Origin: Alphaproteobacteria bacterium
Lineage (GTDB): Bacteria; Pseudomonadota; Alphaproteobacteria; Rhizobiales; Aestuariivirgaceae
Length of the DNA stretch: 7,346 nucleotides
Reading direction: 5' to 3'
Assembly: GCA_026400595.1 (NCBI GenBank)
Contig: JAPLOT010000418.1
Location: 1-7,346, forward strand
Position 1 is the stretch's first letter. Each line of letters begins with the position of its first letter. The position numbers and the translations under genes were made by a program. The notes below the pieces were generated by a model that saw nothing but the letters and a program-made list of their open reading frames with translations, had not been told where the DNA came from and did not search any database. Positions 1-5,729 of the stretch are shown in pieces.

Positions 1-834
1 TTCGGTCCGCCGCATCTGGACGCCGACCTGGCCGTTCCGGCCCTGACGGCCTTCCTCCGCCATGTTGCGGCACCCGTCCTGATCCAGTCCGTTCCGCGCA
101 ATGGCGCCGTGTGGGAGGCCCTGTCGGCGGCAGGCCAGGTCGCCGAGGTCGAGCGCTGGCAACGCGCCGGCCTGCAGGTCTCCGGCAGTTTCGATGCGTG
201 GTTCGAGCGGAACTTCGAGCGCAAGCGCCGCAAGGAGTACCGCCGGCTCAAGGCACGCCTCGCCGAGACGGGGCATCTCGCGGCGCGCAGCCTGGCGCCG
301 GGCGAAGACCCCTTGCCCTGGATCTCGCGCTTCCTCGATGTGGAGGCGGCCAGCTGGAAGGGCGGGCGCGGCACGGCGCTCAAGTCCGATGCAAGGGCCG
401 TGGCTGCGCTGAGGGACGCCTGCGCAGCCCTCGCCAGGCACGGACGGCTGCGCTTCTGGATCCTTGAGCTCGATGGCCGGCCCATCGCCGCGCTCTACGC
501 CACCGTCGATCGCGGCCAGGCCTGGCTTGGCAAGATCGCCTTCGATCCGGCTTTCGCGAAGTTCTCGCCCGGGGTGCTGGTCGTGCTGCACGCCACCGAA
601 CGGATCTTTGCAGAAGGCGGAATCGCGCTGGTCGATTCCTGTGCCATTCCCGGCCACCCGATGATCGACAACATCTGGCGCGACCGCATCGCCATGGCGG
701 ACGTGATGGTGGCGCATCCGGGGTTCAGCCGCGCCGCCTTTGCCGCCACCGCGATGGCCGAACGTGCAAGGCGCTTTGGTCATGCCGCGCTGCGCGGCCT
801 TCGCAACAGAATGACAGGGAGACACCGTTCATGA
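1..834 (+). CDS. BioF2/CelD-like GNAT-fold acyltransferase, 5'-partial
   Basis: The reading frame is open from the first base, so the gene starts upstream of the window; 277 C-terminal residues are visible. The GTG at 109 lies inside this open frame and has no claim to be the true start. The fragment resembles the BioF2-like acetyltransferase domain (Acetyltransf_6, in CelD/FemAB-type proteins). It has a basic helix with FERKRRKEYRRL at about residues 70-83, then a hydrophobic strand pair around RFWILELDGRPIAALYAT, then a KIAFDP/FSPGVLVVLHA segment typical of the acyl-CoA binding half of this fold. A D-S-C segment and a run resembling the usual W-K/W-R end follow. Members transfer acyl groups, often in envelope polysaccharide or lipid biosynthesis; the substrate here cannot be told. 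The stop overlaps the start of the next gene (ATGA), so the two are probably translated together. Family assignment is fairly secure, function is not. Confidence 0.8.
   Translation, partial: FGPPHLDADLAVPALTAFLRHVAAPVLIQSVPRNGAVWEALSAAGQVAEVERWQRAGLQVSGSFDAWFERNFERKRRKEYRRLKARLAETGHLAARSLAPGEDPLPWISRFLDVEAASWKGGRGTALKSDARAVAALRDACAALARHGRLRFWILELDGRPIAALYATVDRGQAWLGKIAFDPAFAKFSPGVLVVLHATERIFAEGGIALVDSCAIPGHPMIDNIWRDRIAMADVMVAHPGFSRAAFAATAMAERARRFGHAALRGLRNRMTGRHRS
816..821 (+). promoter_or_regulatory. Ribosome-binding site of the JmjC-like gene
   Basis: AGGGAG lies nine bases before the ATG at 831, inside the end of the acyltransferase gene. It supports the ATG that overlaps the upstream stop codon as the real start. 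Confidence 0.7.
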
Positions 835-1763
835 GCCTCGTCGAGATCGATTCCGCCACCGCACGCAGCAAGTTCCTGAAACAGGCCTTCACGCTGAAGC
901 ACACGCTGGCGGATCATCCGCTCTTCACGCTGCCGCGCCTCGTCCATCTGGCGAAGTCCGTGCCGCGCGACCGCATCGAGTACAATTCCGGCAAGGTGCC
1001 GGTGGGGGTGAAGCCGGAGGACGTTCCGAAGATCGACCGCAGCGCCGATGAGGTGATCCGCGCGATCGAGACCGCCAATGCCTGGATGGTGATCAAGAAC
1101 GTCGAGGAGGATCCGGACTACCGGGCGCTCTTGAAGACCTTCGTGGAAGATGCCAATCGCGCCGCGGGCCGGGGGGCTGGCGAATACACCGATCTGCAGG
1201 GCTTCATCTTCGTGTCCTCGGCCCATGCCACCACGCCCTTTCATATCGACGCCGAGGAAAACATCCTGATCCAGATCCGCGGCGACAAGTTCGTGCGCAC
1301 GTTCGACAATGATGACCGCTGCCTGATCTCTGAGGAGGACATGGAGATTTCCCCCTCCAAGCATCGCAACCAGCGCTACGAGCCGTGGTTCGAGGAGCGC
1401 GCCACCATGCACAGGCTGAAGCCGGGCGACGCGCTGCACATGCCCTACATGATCCCGCACTGGGTGAGTACCGGTGAGACCTATTCCATTTCCATGGCCA
1501 TGACCTGGAAGACGCCGGAAGTGAAGCGGCTCAACAAGATCCGGCTGATGAATGGCACGCTGCGCCGCTTTGGCCTGCCGCAGAAGCCGCCCGGCGCGTC
1601 TCCGGCATTTGATGCAACCAAGGTCTTCGCGCATGACGCGATGCGTGCCGTCATCGATCCGCTGCGCAAGTCCGAGTCGATGCGGCGGATTCTGCGCGGC
1701 CTGATCTATGGCCGCAAGGCGAACTACTACTATGACTCCAAGGCAGAGAAGGCCGGGATGTAA
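831..1763 (+). CDS. JmjC/cupin-8-like Fe(II)/2-oxoglutarate-dependent oxygenase
   Basis: This 310-residue cytosolic protein (no signal peptide or membrane segment) carries a jelly-roll signature. The metal triad is readable as H138-x-D140 (in TTPFHID) and H210 (in PYMIPHW). K153 (GDKF) sits 15 residues after the first histidine and T135 three before it. This is the same spacing as T196, H199, D201 and K214 of human FIH, whose T and K bind 2-oxoglutarate. Such proteins hydroxylate proteins or small molecules; the target is unknown. Some homologues are annotated loosely as transcriptional regulators, but no DNA-binding domain is seen. A basic, tyrosine-rich tail (RKANYYYDSK, about 295-304) ends the protein. 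The start overlaps the acyltransferase stop and has a good ribosome-binding site, so both products likely act in one pathway. Confidence 0.82.
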   Translation: MSLVEIDSATARSKFLKQAFTLKHTLADHPLFTLPRLVHLAKSVPRDRIEYNSGKVPVGVKPEDVPKIDRSADEVIRAIETANAWMVIKNVEEDPDYRALLKTFVEDANRAAGRGAGEYTDLQGFIFVSSAHATTPFHIDAEENILIQIRGDKFVRTFDNDDRCLISEEDMEISPSKHRNQRYEPWFEERATMHRLKPGDALHMPYMIPHWVSTGETYSISMAMTWKTPEVKRLNKIRLMNGTLRRFGLPQKPPGASPAFDATKVFAHDAMRAVIDPLRKSESMRRILRGLIYGRKANYYYDSKAEKAGM

Positions 1764-1782
1764 GCCGCCCCGCGCAGGCGGC
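1764..1782. repeat. Short GC-rich inverted repeat after the JmjC-like gene
   Basis: GCCGCC (1764-1769) and GGCGGC (1777-1782) can form a six-pair stem with a seven-base loop directly after the stop codon. No T-run follows. It may aid transcript end formation together with the stronger hairpin downstream, but could be chance in GC-rich DNA. Confidence 0.3.
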
Positions 1783-1795
1783 GTCTGAAACGGGA

Positions 1796-1819
1796 AATGG
1801 CCGGGAGTTCCCGGCCATT
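1796..1819. terminator. Hairpin between convergent genes, probable bidirectional terminator
   Basis: AATGGCCGGGA (1796-1806) is the exact reverse complement of TCCCGGCCATT (1809-1819). This gives an 11-base perfect palindrome around a two-base centre, in practice nine pairs or more with a four-base loop. It lies in the 79-bp gap between the stop of the JmjC-like gene and the stop of ald, which converge. No strong T-run follows on the + strand. On the - strand the stem is followed by TTCCCGTTTC, a weak T-rich tail, so termination of ald is the better supported role. Confidence 0.6.
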
Positions 1820-1842
1820 CGCATACGGAGTCTGCCCTTGTC

Positions 1843-2958
1843 TCAGGCCGCGAGCTTGTCGGGCGCGGTGTAGTCGTAGCCGAGGTCGTCGGCCACCGCC
1901 TTGTAGGTGACCTTGCCGAGGGCGACGTTGAGGCCGTTGCGCAGATGCGCGTCGTCGGCCAGGGCCTTCTTCCAGCCCTTGTTGGCGATTGCCAGAGCGA
2001 AGGGCAGGGTCACGTTATTGAGCGCATATGTCGAGGTGCGGGCAACGCCGCCCGGCATGTTGGCCACGCAGTAGTGGATGACATTGTCGACCACGTAGGT
2101 CGGCTCGGCATGGGTGGTGGCCTTGGAGGTCTCGGCGCAGCCGCCCTGGTCGATGGCGACGTCGACGAGAACCGAACCGGGCTTCCAGTCCTTCAGCATG
2201 GCGCGGGTGACGAGCTTGGGCGCCGCGGCGCCGGGGATCAGCACGCCGCCGATGACGAGATCAGCCGTGGCGCATTCGTCCTCGACCGCGCCCTGGGTGG
2301 AGTAGATGGTCTTGAGCTGGGTGCCGAAGCGCGCGACCAGCTCTTCCATGCGGTCGGTGCTCTTCTCGAGGATGGTCACGTCAGCGCCCATGCCGAGCGC
2401 GATGGCCGCGGCATTGGTGCCGACCACGCCACCGCCCAGGATCACCACCTTGGCGGGGGCCACGCCCGGAACGCCGCCCAGCAGAACGCCGCGGCCGCCC
2501 TGGGCCTTCTCGAGGCAATGGGCGCCGGACTGGACCGACATGCGGCCCGCGACCTGCGACATGGGGGCCAGCAGCGGCAGGCCGCCGCGCGGCGAGGTCA
2601 CTGTCTCGTAGGCGATGCAGACGGCGCCCGACTTGACGAGGTCGCGGGTCTGATCCGGATCGGGCGCGAGATGAAGATAGGTATAGAGGATCTGGCCTTC
2701 GCGCAGCATGGCGCGCTCGACCGCCTGCGGCTCCTTGACCTTCACGATCATGTCGGCCTTGGCGAAGATCTCGGCGGCAGCCGGGATGATCATGGCGCCG
2801 GCGGCGGTATAGTCGGCGTCCGAAGCGCCGATCCCGGCGCCGGCATTGGCCTGCACCCAGACCTTGTGGCCCTGGCGCACGGCTTCGCGCACCGACATGG
2901 GCGTCATGCCGACGCGGTATTCGTGATTCTTGATTTCCTTCGGTACGCCGATGAGCAT
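1843..2958 (-). CDS. ald: Alanine dehydrogenase
   Basis: Catalyses reversible NAD-dependent oxidative deamination of L-alanine to pyruvate and ammonia in the cytosol, linking alanine use to central carbon and nitrogen metabolism. The 371-residue length is that of the family. The start MLIGVPKEIKNHEYRVGMTP is the classic AlaDH/PNT N-terminus. R15 and K75 (substrate binding), H96 (catalytic, in YLHLAPDP) and D270 (in VDVAIDQGG) fall at the positions known from Phormidium and Mycobacterium enzymes. The NAD-binding Rossmann turn GGGVVG is at 175-180, and the conserved VANMPGGVARTST at 298-310. The isolated 371-residue length and lack of the transhydrogenase beta chain exclude PntA. The ATG has an AGGGAGGA site seven bases upstream. 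It is divergent from an Lrp-type gene, likely its regulator, and ends facing the JmjC-like gene. Confidence 0.97.
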   Translation of the reverse strand: MLIGVPKEIKNHEYRVGMTPMSVREAVRQGHKVWVQANAGAGIGASDADYTAAGAMIIPAAAEIFAKADMIVKVKEPQAVERAMLREGQILYTYLHLAPDPDQTRDLVKSGAVCIAYETVTSPRGGLPLLAPMSQVAGRMSVQSGAHCLEKAQGGRGVLLGGVPGVAPAKVVILGGGVVGTNAAAIALGMGADVTILEKSTDRMEELVARFGTQLKTIYSTQGAVEDECATADLVIGGVLIPGAAAPKLVTRAMLKDWKPGSVLVDVAIDQGGCAETSKATTHAEPTYVVDNVIHYCVANMPGGVARTSTYALNNVTLPFALAIANKGWKKALADDAHLRNGLNVALGKVTYKAVADDLGYDYTAPDKLAA

Positions 2959-2965
2959 GTTTCAG

Positions 2966-2973
2966 TCCTCCCT
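2966..2973 (-). promoter_or_regulatory. Ribosome-binding site of ald
   Basis: Read on the - strand this is AGGGAGGA, seven bases before the ATG at 2958. It is a strong Shine-Dalgarno sequence and fixes the ald start. Confidence 0.8.
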
Positions 2974-3003
2974 GAGATGGCGCGGAACATACCCCGAAAT
3001 CGC

Positions 3004-3086
3004 TCGAATGAATTTTCGAAGAGAAGCCTGGAGCAGTGCAGCATTGGAATTTCATTCGAAGATATGCTAGGAATTTCGCATGAAAT
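3004..3086. promoter_or_regulatory. Probable Lrp/AsnC-type operator between ald and its regulator
   Basis: The divergent spacer is conspicuously AT-rich against its surroundings and full of related elements. TCGAATGAA (3004-3012) and TTCATTCGA (3051-3059) are a perfect 9-base inverted pair 38 bp apart. TCGAA (3004-3008) with TTCGA (3015-3019) makes a local palindrome. GGAATTTC occurs twice in the same orientation (3046-3053 and 3070-3077, 24 bp apart). ATTTC (3073-3077) with GAAAT (3082-3086) forms a palindrome across the regulator's own start codon. Lrp-family proteins bind arrays of such degenerate AT-rich sites, often in their own promoter, so control of both ald and the regulator is the simplest reading. 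No convincing sigma-70 -35/-10 pair was found on either strand. Confidence 0.6.
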
Positions 3087-3547
3087 CCTTTGATCTGGAT
3101 AAGACGGACAAGATCATCCTGACGGAGCTGCAGCGCGACGGACAGCAGGCCGTGGCCGAGCTCGCGGCCAAGGCGCGGCTTTCGCCTTCCGCCTGCCACC
3201 GGCGGGTGAAGCTTCTGGAGGAGGCGGGCGTCATCACCGGCTACACCGCCACGGTGAACCGCGAGGCACTGGGGCTGGCCAACGAGTTCTTCGTCGAGGT
3301 CTCGCTCTCGGCCCAGACCGAGGAGGCCTTCGAGAAATTCGAGAAGGCGGTCCAGCGCGTGCCGGAAATCCTTGAGTGCCATCTCATGAGCGGTCAGTTC
3401 GACTATCTGCTGCGGGTTGTCGCCACCGACGCCACGGATTATGAGCGCATCCACCGCTCGCGCATCTCGCGCCTGCCGGGCGTGCAGCGCATCCAGTCGG
3501 CGCTGGCCCTGCGCACGGTGAAGGGCTGGGCGGGCTATCCGGTCTGA
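3080..3547 (+). CDS. Lrp/AsnC-family transcriptional regulator, probable regulator of ald
   Basis: The 155-residue length is usual for the family. The N-terminus (LDKTDKIILTELQRDGQ, about 6-22) leads into a winged helix-turn-helix (about 24-43, with LSPSACHRRVKLLEEAGVI at 35-52). A C-terminal RAM/AsnC ligand-binding domain spans about 66-148, with G105, D108 and Y109 in the conserved GxxDYLL loop and the closing LPGVQRIQSALALRTVK strand. Such proteins form dimers to octamers and respond to amino acids. Divergence from ald, and precedent in mycobacterial AldR (an Lrp-type regulator of ald), suggest alanine as effector; this is inference. AGGAA six bases upstream supports the ATG. The start codon lies inside a palindrome, pointing to autorepression. 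Confidence 0.93.
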   Translation: MKSFDLDKTDKIILTELQRDGQQAVAELAAKARLSPSACHRRVKLLEEAGVITGYTATVNREALGLANEFFVEVSLSAQTEEAFEKFEKAVQRVPEILECHLMSGQFDYLLRVVATDATDYERIHRSRISRLPGVQRIQSALALRTVKGWAGYPV

Positions 3548-3550
3548 GGA
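3546..3550 (+). promoter_or_regulatory. Ribosome-binding site of the sugar transferase gene
   Basis: GAGGA shares bases with the TGA stop of the Lrp-type gene and sits seven bases before the ATG at 3558. A ribosome finishing the regulator would lie on this site, so translation of the two genes is probably coupled. Confidence 0.55.
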
Positions 3551-3557
3551 TGCATCC

Positions 3558-4301
3558 ATGCTGACGTCGCTTCCCGTTCACATGCTCTGGGTGTCCGGCC
3601 CTCTGAGCCGCCTGGCGCGGCTCAGCCTTGCCAGTTTCATGGCGCAGGGGTTCCGCGTCACCCTGTGGCGCTATGCGCCGGTGCCCGATGCGATGGGTGT
3701 GATGCAGGCCGACGCCAATGACATCTACCCGGCCCGCGACGACGATCCTTCCGACATGGTCTATCTGAGCAGTCTGTTCCGCTATCGCGTGCTGGCCGAG
3801 CGCGGCGGCCTCTGGGCCGACATGGACGTGGTGGCGCTGCGCCCGGACCCGGCGATCGACGTTGCCGCCATGGTGGCCTCCGAGAAGCGCCGGCCCTTCC
3901 GCCATGGCGAGGCCAGCGCCACGGGCGAGGGCGCAACGCAAGTCACGAATTGCTTCATGGCCAATCCCGTGCCGCGCCCGGGCGATCTCTTCCACCGCGC
4001 GGTCGATGCGGTGGCCATGCTCGATCCCGAGTCGCGCAGCTTCGAGACCTGCGGGCCGCATCTCCTGTCGCGCCTCATGCTGGAAGACCCGCGGCACGGT
4101 GTTTCCATTCTGCCCGTCGAGGCCTGCGATCCGGTCGCCTGGTGGAACGTTCCCGGCATCTTCCTCGAAGCCCGCGAGCCGCCGCCATCGCCCTTCATGC
4201 ACATGTACCAGTCGATCTGGGCCCGCCGCGGCGTGGACGCCGAGACTCCCTTCCCGCCGGACTCGATGGCCGGCCGCCTGTGGCGGCGGTTCGGGCTCTG
4301 A
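3558..4301 (+). CDS. DXD-motif sugar transferase (Gly_transf_sug-like)
   Basis: A 247-residue soluble protein of the small glycosyltransferase group that shares the DXD sugar-binding region (Gly_transf_sug / Och1-like, GT32-type fold). The start LPVHMLWVSGPLSRLARLSLASF matches the usual first strand (IPKIIHQIW-like) and the 'want to move the body' helix. S72-x-x-x-R75-Y76 precedes ERGGLWADMDVV (81-92), where D88 and D90 are the metal and nucleotide-sugar ligands. A TNCFMANPVP segment and an FETCGPHLLSRL helix (about residues 158-172) fit the second half of the domain. It likely transfers a sugar to a surface glycan or capsule component; donor and acceptor are unknown. It lies 10 bp after the Lrp-type gene on the same strand, an unexpected partner, and faces the SDR gene. 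Confidence 0.8.
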   Translation: MLTSLPVHMLWVSGPLSRLARLSLASFMAQGFRVTLWRYAPVPDAMGVMQADANDIYPARDDDPSDMVYLSSLFRYRVLAERGGLWADMDVVALRPDPAIDVAAMVASEKRRPFRHGEASATGEGATQVTNCFMANPVPRPGDLFHRAVDAVAMLDPESRSFETCGPHLLSRLMLEDPRHGVSILPVEACDPVAWWNVPGIFLEAREPPPSPFMHMYQSIWARRGVDAETPFPPDSMAGRLWRRFGL

Positions 4302-4324
4302 GAGCCATCGATGCCCGCGCCAAG

Positions 4325-4342
4325 CTGCCGCCGATGCGGCAG
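4325..4342. terminator. Hairpin between convergent sugar transferase and SDR genes
   Basis: CTGCCGC (4325-4331) and GCGGCAG (4336-4342) form a perfect seven-pair stem with loop CGAT in the 94-bp gap where two genes converge. Neither strand shows a T-run after it, so it is only a possible terminator or transcript-end stabiliser. Confidence 0.35.
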
Positions 4343-4395
4343 ACGCGGTACCGGGGTCAGGCCTTGATGCGCAATCTCGACGTCTTGGCGCTGCC

Positions 4396-5397
4396 TCAAT
4401 ACGCGGTCCACCCGCCGTCGGTGGCATAGAGTCCGCCGGTGAAGTTTGACGCCTCGTCCGACAGCAGAAACAGCATCATCGAGACCTGTTCGGCGACCGT
4501 GGCGGGTCGATGGTTGGTATCGGTGTAGGACAGGATGCTGTTGGTCTTGATCCGGCCCATGGTTGGCCCTGTGGCCTGCTTCATGGAGGCGGCGACAAGT
4601 GCTCCTGCGCGCGCAACCATAGGTGTGTCGGTTGCCGCCATGTTGACCGAATTGACCCTGATCCCATAGGGCGCATAGTCGATGGCTGCATTGCGCGTCA
4701 GGCCGTTGAGTGCATGCTTGCTTGCGACGTAGGCCGGATTTCCGGACAGGCCGGTGAGGCCTGCGATCGACCCGACATTGACGATGGAACCGCCGCGGCC
4801 CTGCTTGACCAGGAAGCGGAGCTGGGCCCGGAGTGTGAGAAAGGTACCGGTCGCATTGGTGCGAAAGACCTTGTTCCAGTAGTCCTCGGTGGCCTCATGG
4901 ATCGGGGCGAAGACCAGCGGCCTCTGTGTCTCGAAATCCGGAGCGTCGCCCGAGAAAACGCCATCCATCACGCCCGCGTTGTTGATGGCGCCCGAGAGGC
5001 CCCCGAACCGTGATGCCGCCGCCTCGACAGCGGCTTCGCCCGTGGCAGCGTCTCCGATGTCGCCAAGGATGAATGCGCTCTGGCCGCCGCTGTCCCGGAT
5101 CTCCCTGTCGGTCGCTTCGCCAAGCTCCTTCAGCCAGTCCACTCCCACGACATTTGCGCCTTCACGCGCGAGGCGCTTGGCCGCCGCAGCACCCATGCCG
5201 CGTGCCGAACCGGTGACGATGAAGGTCTTTCCGGCGAAGCGCCCGGGTATGAATGCTTCGGGGTTTGGTGGGACGATGTCGACCACGGCGTTTACGGTCG
5301 TTGTCGCCTGGGCGGACGCGGTCGCCGTCGTCGCACTTGCAGCCGCGGCAGAGGCGGCAATCATGCCGGCTCCCTTGAGAATCTCTCGTCTTTCCAT
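4396..5397 (-). CDS. SDR-family oxidoreductase with twin-arginine (Tat) signal peptide
   Basis: A 333-residue classical short-chain dehydrogenase with an extra N-terminus. Residues 2-8 read ERREILK, close to the Tat consensus (S/T-RRxFLK). A weakly hydrophobic alanine/threonine stretch (9-29) follows, then ASA-QA (27-31), a plausible signal peptidase site. The SDR core begins near 52: TGSARGMG (62-69) is the cofactor-binding glycine motif, D87 at the end of strand 2 suggests NAD(H), and NNAG lies at 139-142. The catalytic residues are N181, S210, Y223 and K227 (YVASK). About 20 extra residues lie between NNAG and the W-N-K helix. A Tat-exported enzyme would carry its cofactor already bound, as known for Zymomonas glucose-fructose oxidoreductase. 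It is last in a - strand operon, with AGGAG upstream of the ATG. Substrate unknown. Confidence 0.9.
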   Translation of the reverse strand: MERREILKGAGMIAASAAAASATTATASAQATTTVNAVVDIVPPNPEAFIPGRFAGKTFIVTGSARGMGAAAAKRLAREGANVVGVDWLKELGEATDREIRDSGGQSAFILGDIGDAATGEAAVEAAASRFGGLSGAINNAGVMDGVFSGDAPDFETQRPLVFAPIHEATEDYWNKVFRTNATGTFLTLRAQLRFLVKQGRGGSIVNVGSIAGLTGLSGNPAYVASKHALNGLTRNAAIDYAPYGIRVNSVNMAATDTPMVARAGALVAASMKQATGPTMGRIKTNSILSYTDTNHRPATVAEQVSMMLFLLSDEASNFTGGLYATDGGWTAY

Positions 5398-5421
5398 TGG
5401 GTATTCTCCTTGGGGTGAACA

Positions 5422-5679
5422 TCATGCGGATCGCGCCCGGTTGGCGTCGGTGACGATGGCCGTCTTGTCGTTGAACCGGCCAGGGACGAAGAAGTCCTCC
5501 GGCACCGGCACGATGTTCTGGCGGCCGCCGAACGCCGGATCCGGCGGATCCCAGGGCGATGCAGAGGGCCCGAGTACCGGCGCCTCCTGCGCCACGGCCG
5601 GGTCTGCCGCATTGGCGCTGCTGGCGGCAGTCGTGGCCGCGAGACCCACGCCCTTGATGACGTTGCGACGAGCGACCAT
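5422..5679 (-). CDS. Tat-signal protein truncated at the start of an SDR fold (possible SDR remnant)
   Basis: An 85-residue product with its own good ribosome-binding site (GGGAG about eight bases before the ATG). Residues 3-9 (ARRNVIK) and a following alanine-rich stretch form a Tat-like signal, with ANA (22-24) as a likely cleavage site. A proline-rich linker follows, then EDFFVPGRFNDKTAIVTDANRA (about 61-82). This aligns with residues 48-67 of the neighbouring SDR (EAFIPGRFAGKTFIVTGSAR), that is the first beta strand and the start of the cofactor loop. The protein then ends; the T-G of the glycine motif reads T-D here. Only 24 bases separate the stop from the next gene, so no remaining SDR sequence exists in any frame. 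It is either the 5' remnant of a deleted tandem SDR gene or a kept small exported protein. Low identity to the neighbour indicates an old duplication. Confidence 0.6.
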   Translation of the reverse strand: MVARRNVIKGVGLAATTAASSANAADPAVAQEAPVLGPSASPWDPPDPAFGGRQNIVPVPEDFFVPGRFNDKTAIVTDANRARSA

Positions 5680-5729
5680 CGAATGCTCCCTTTCTGACGG
5701 CGAAGGATCGTTTGGTGGTGGTTGATGTT

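Noticed and set aside
780..1634. 284-residue open frame on the - strand opposite the JmjC-like gene
   Set aside because: The opposite strand carries a protein with a complete oxygenase site and a good ribosome-binding site; this one is a histidine/arginine-rich shadow.
3044..3068. TTGGAA (3044-3049) and TATGCT (3063-3068) as a sigma-70 promoter for the Lrp-type gene
   Set aside because: The spacing is only 13 bases and the second box lies 11 bases before the start codon, so it is not a credible promoter pair.
1945..3093. 382-residue open frame on the + strand antisense to ald
   Set aside because: Its product is a low-complexity G/A/H/D/R-rich chain with no domain, typical of the antisense frame of a GC-rich gene; ald on the other strand is unmistakable.
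2381..3559. 392-residue open frame on the - strand across ald, the spacer and the Lrp-type gene
   Set aside because: It is arginine/glycine-rich, runs antisense to the Lrp-type gene and out of frame through ald, and has no recognisable domain.
3384..4427. 347-residue open frame on the - strand opposite the sugar transferase
   Set aside because: Compositionally biased (A/R/G/H), no domain, and it overlaps two well-supported genes on the other strand.
4889..5725. 278-residue open frame on the + strand opposite the SDR and Tat-signal genes
   Set aside because: Alanine/serine/proline-rich shadow of two genes with signal peptides and ribosome-binding sites on the - strand.
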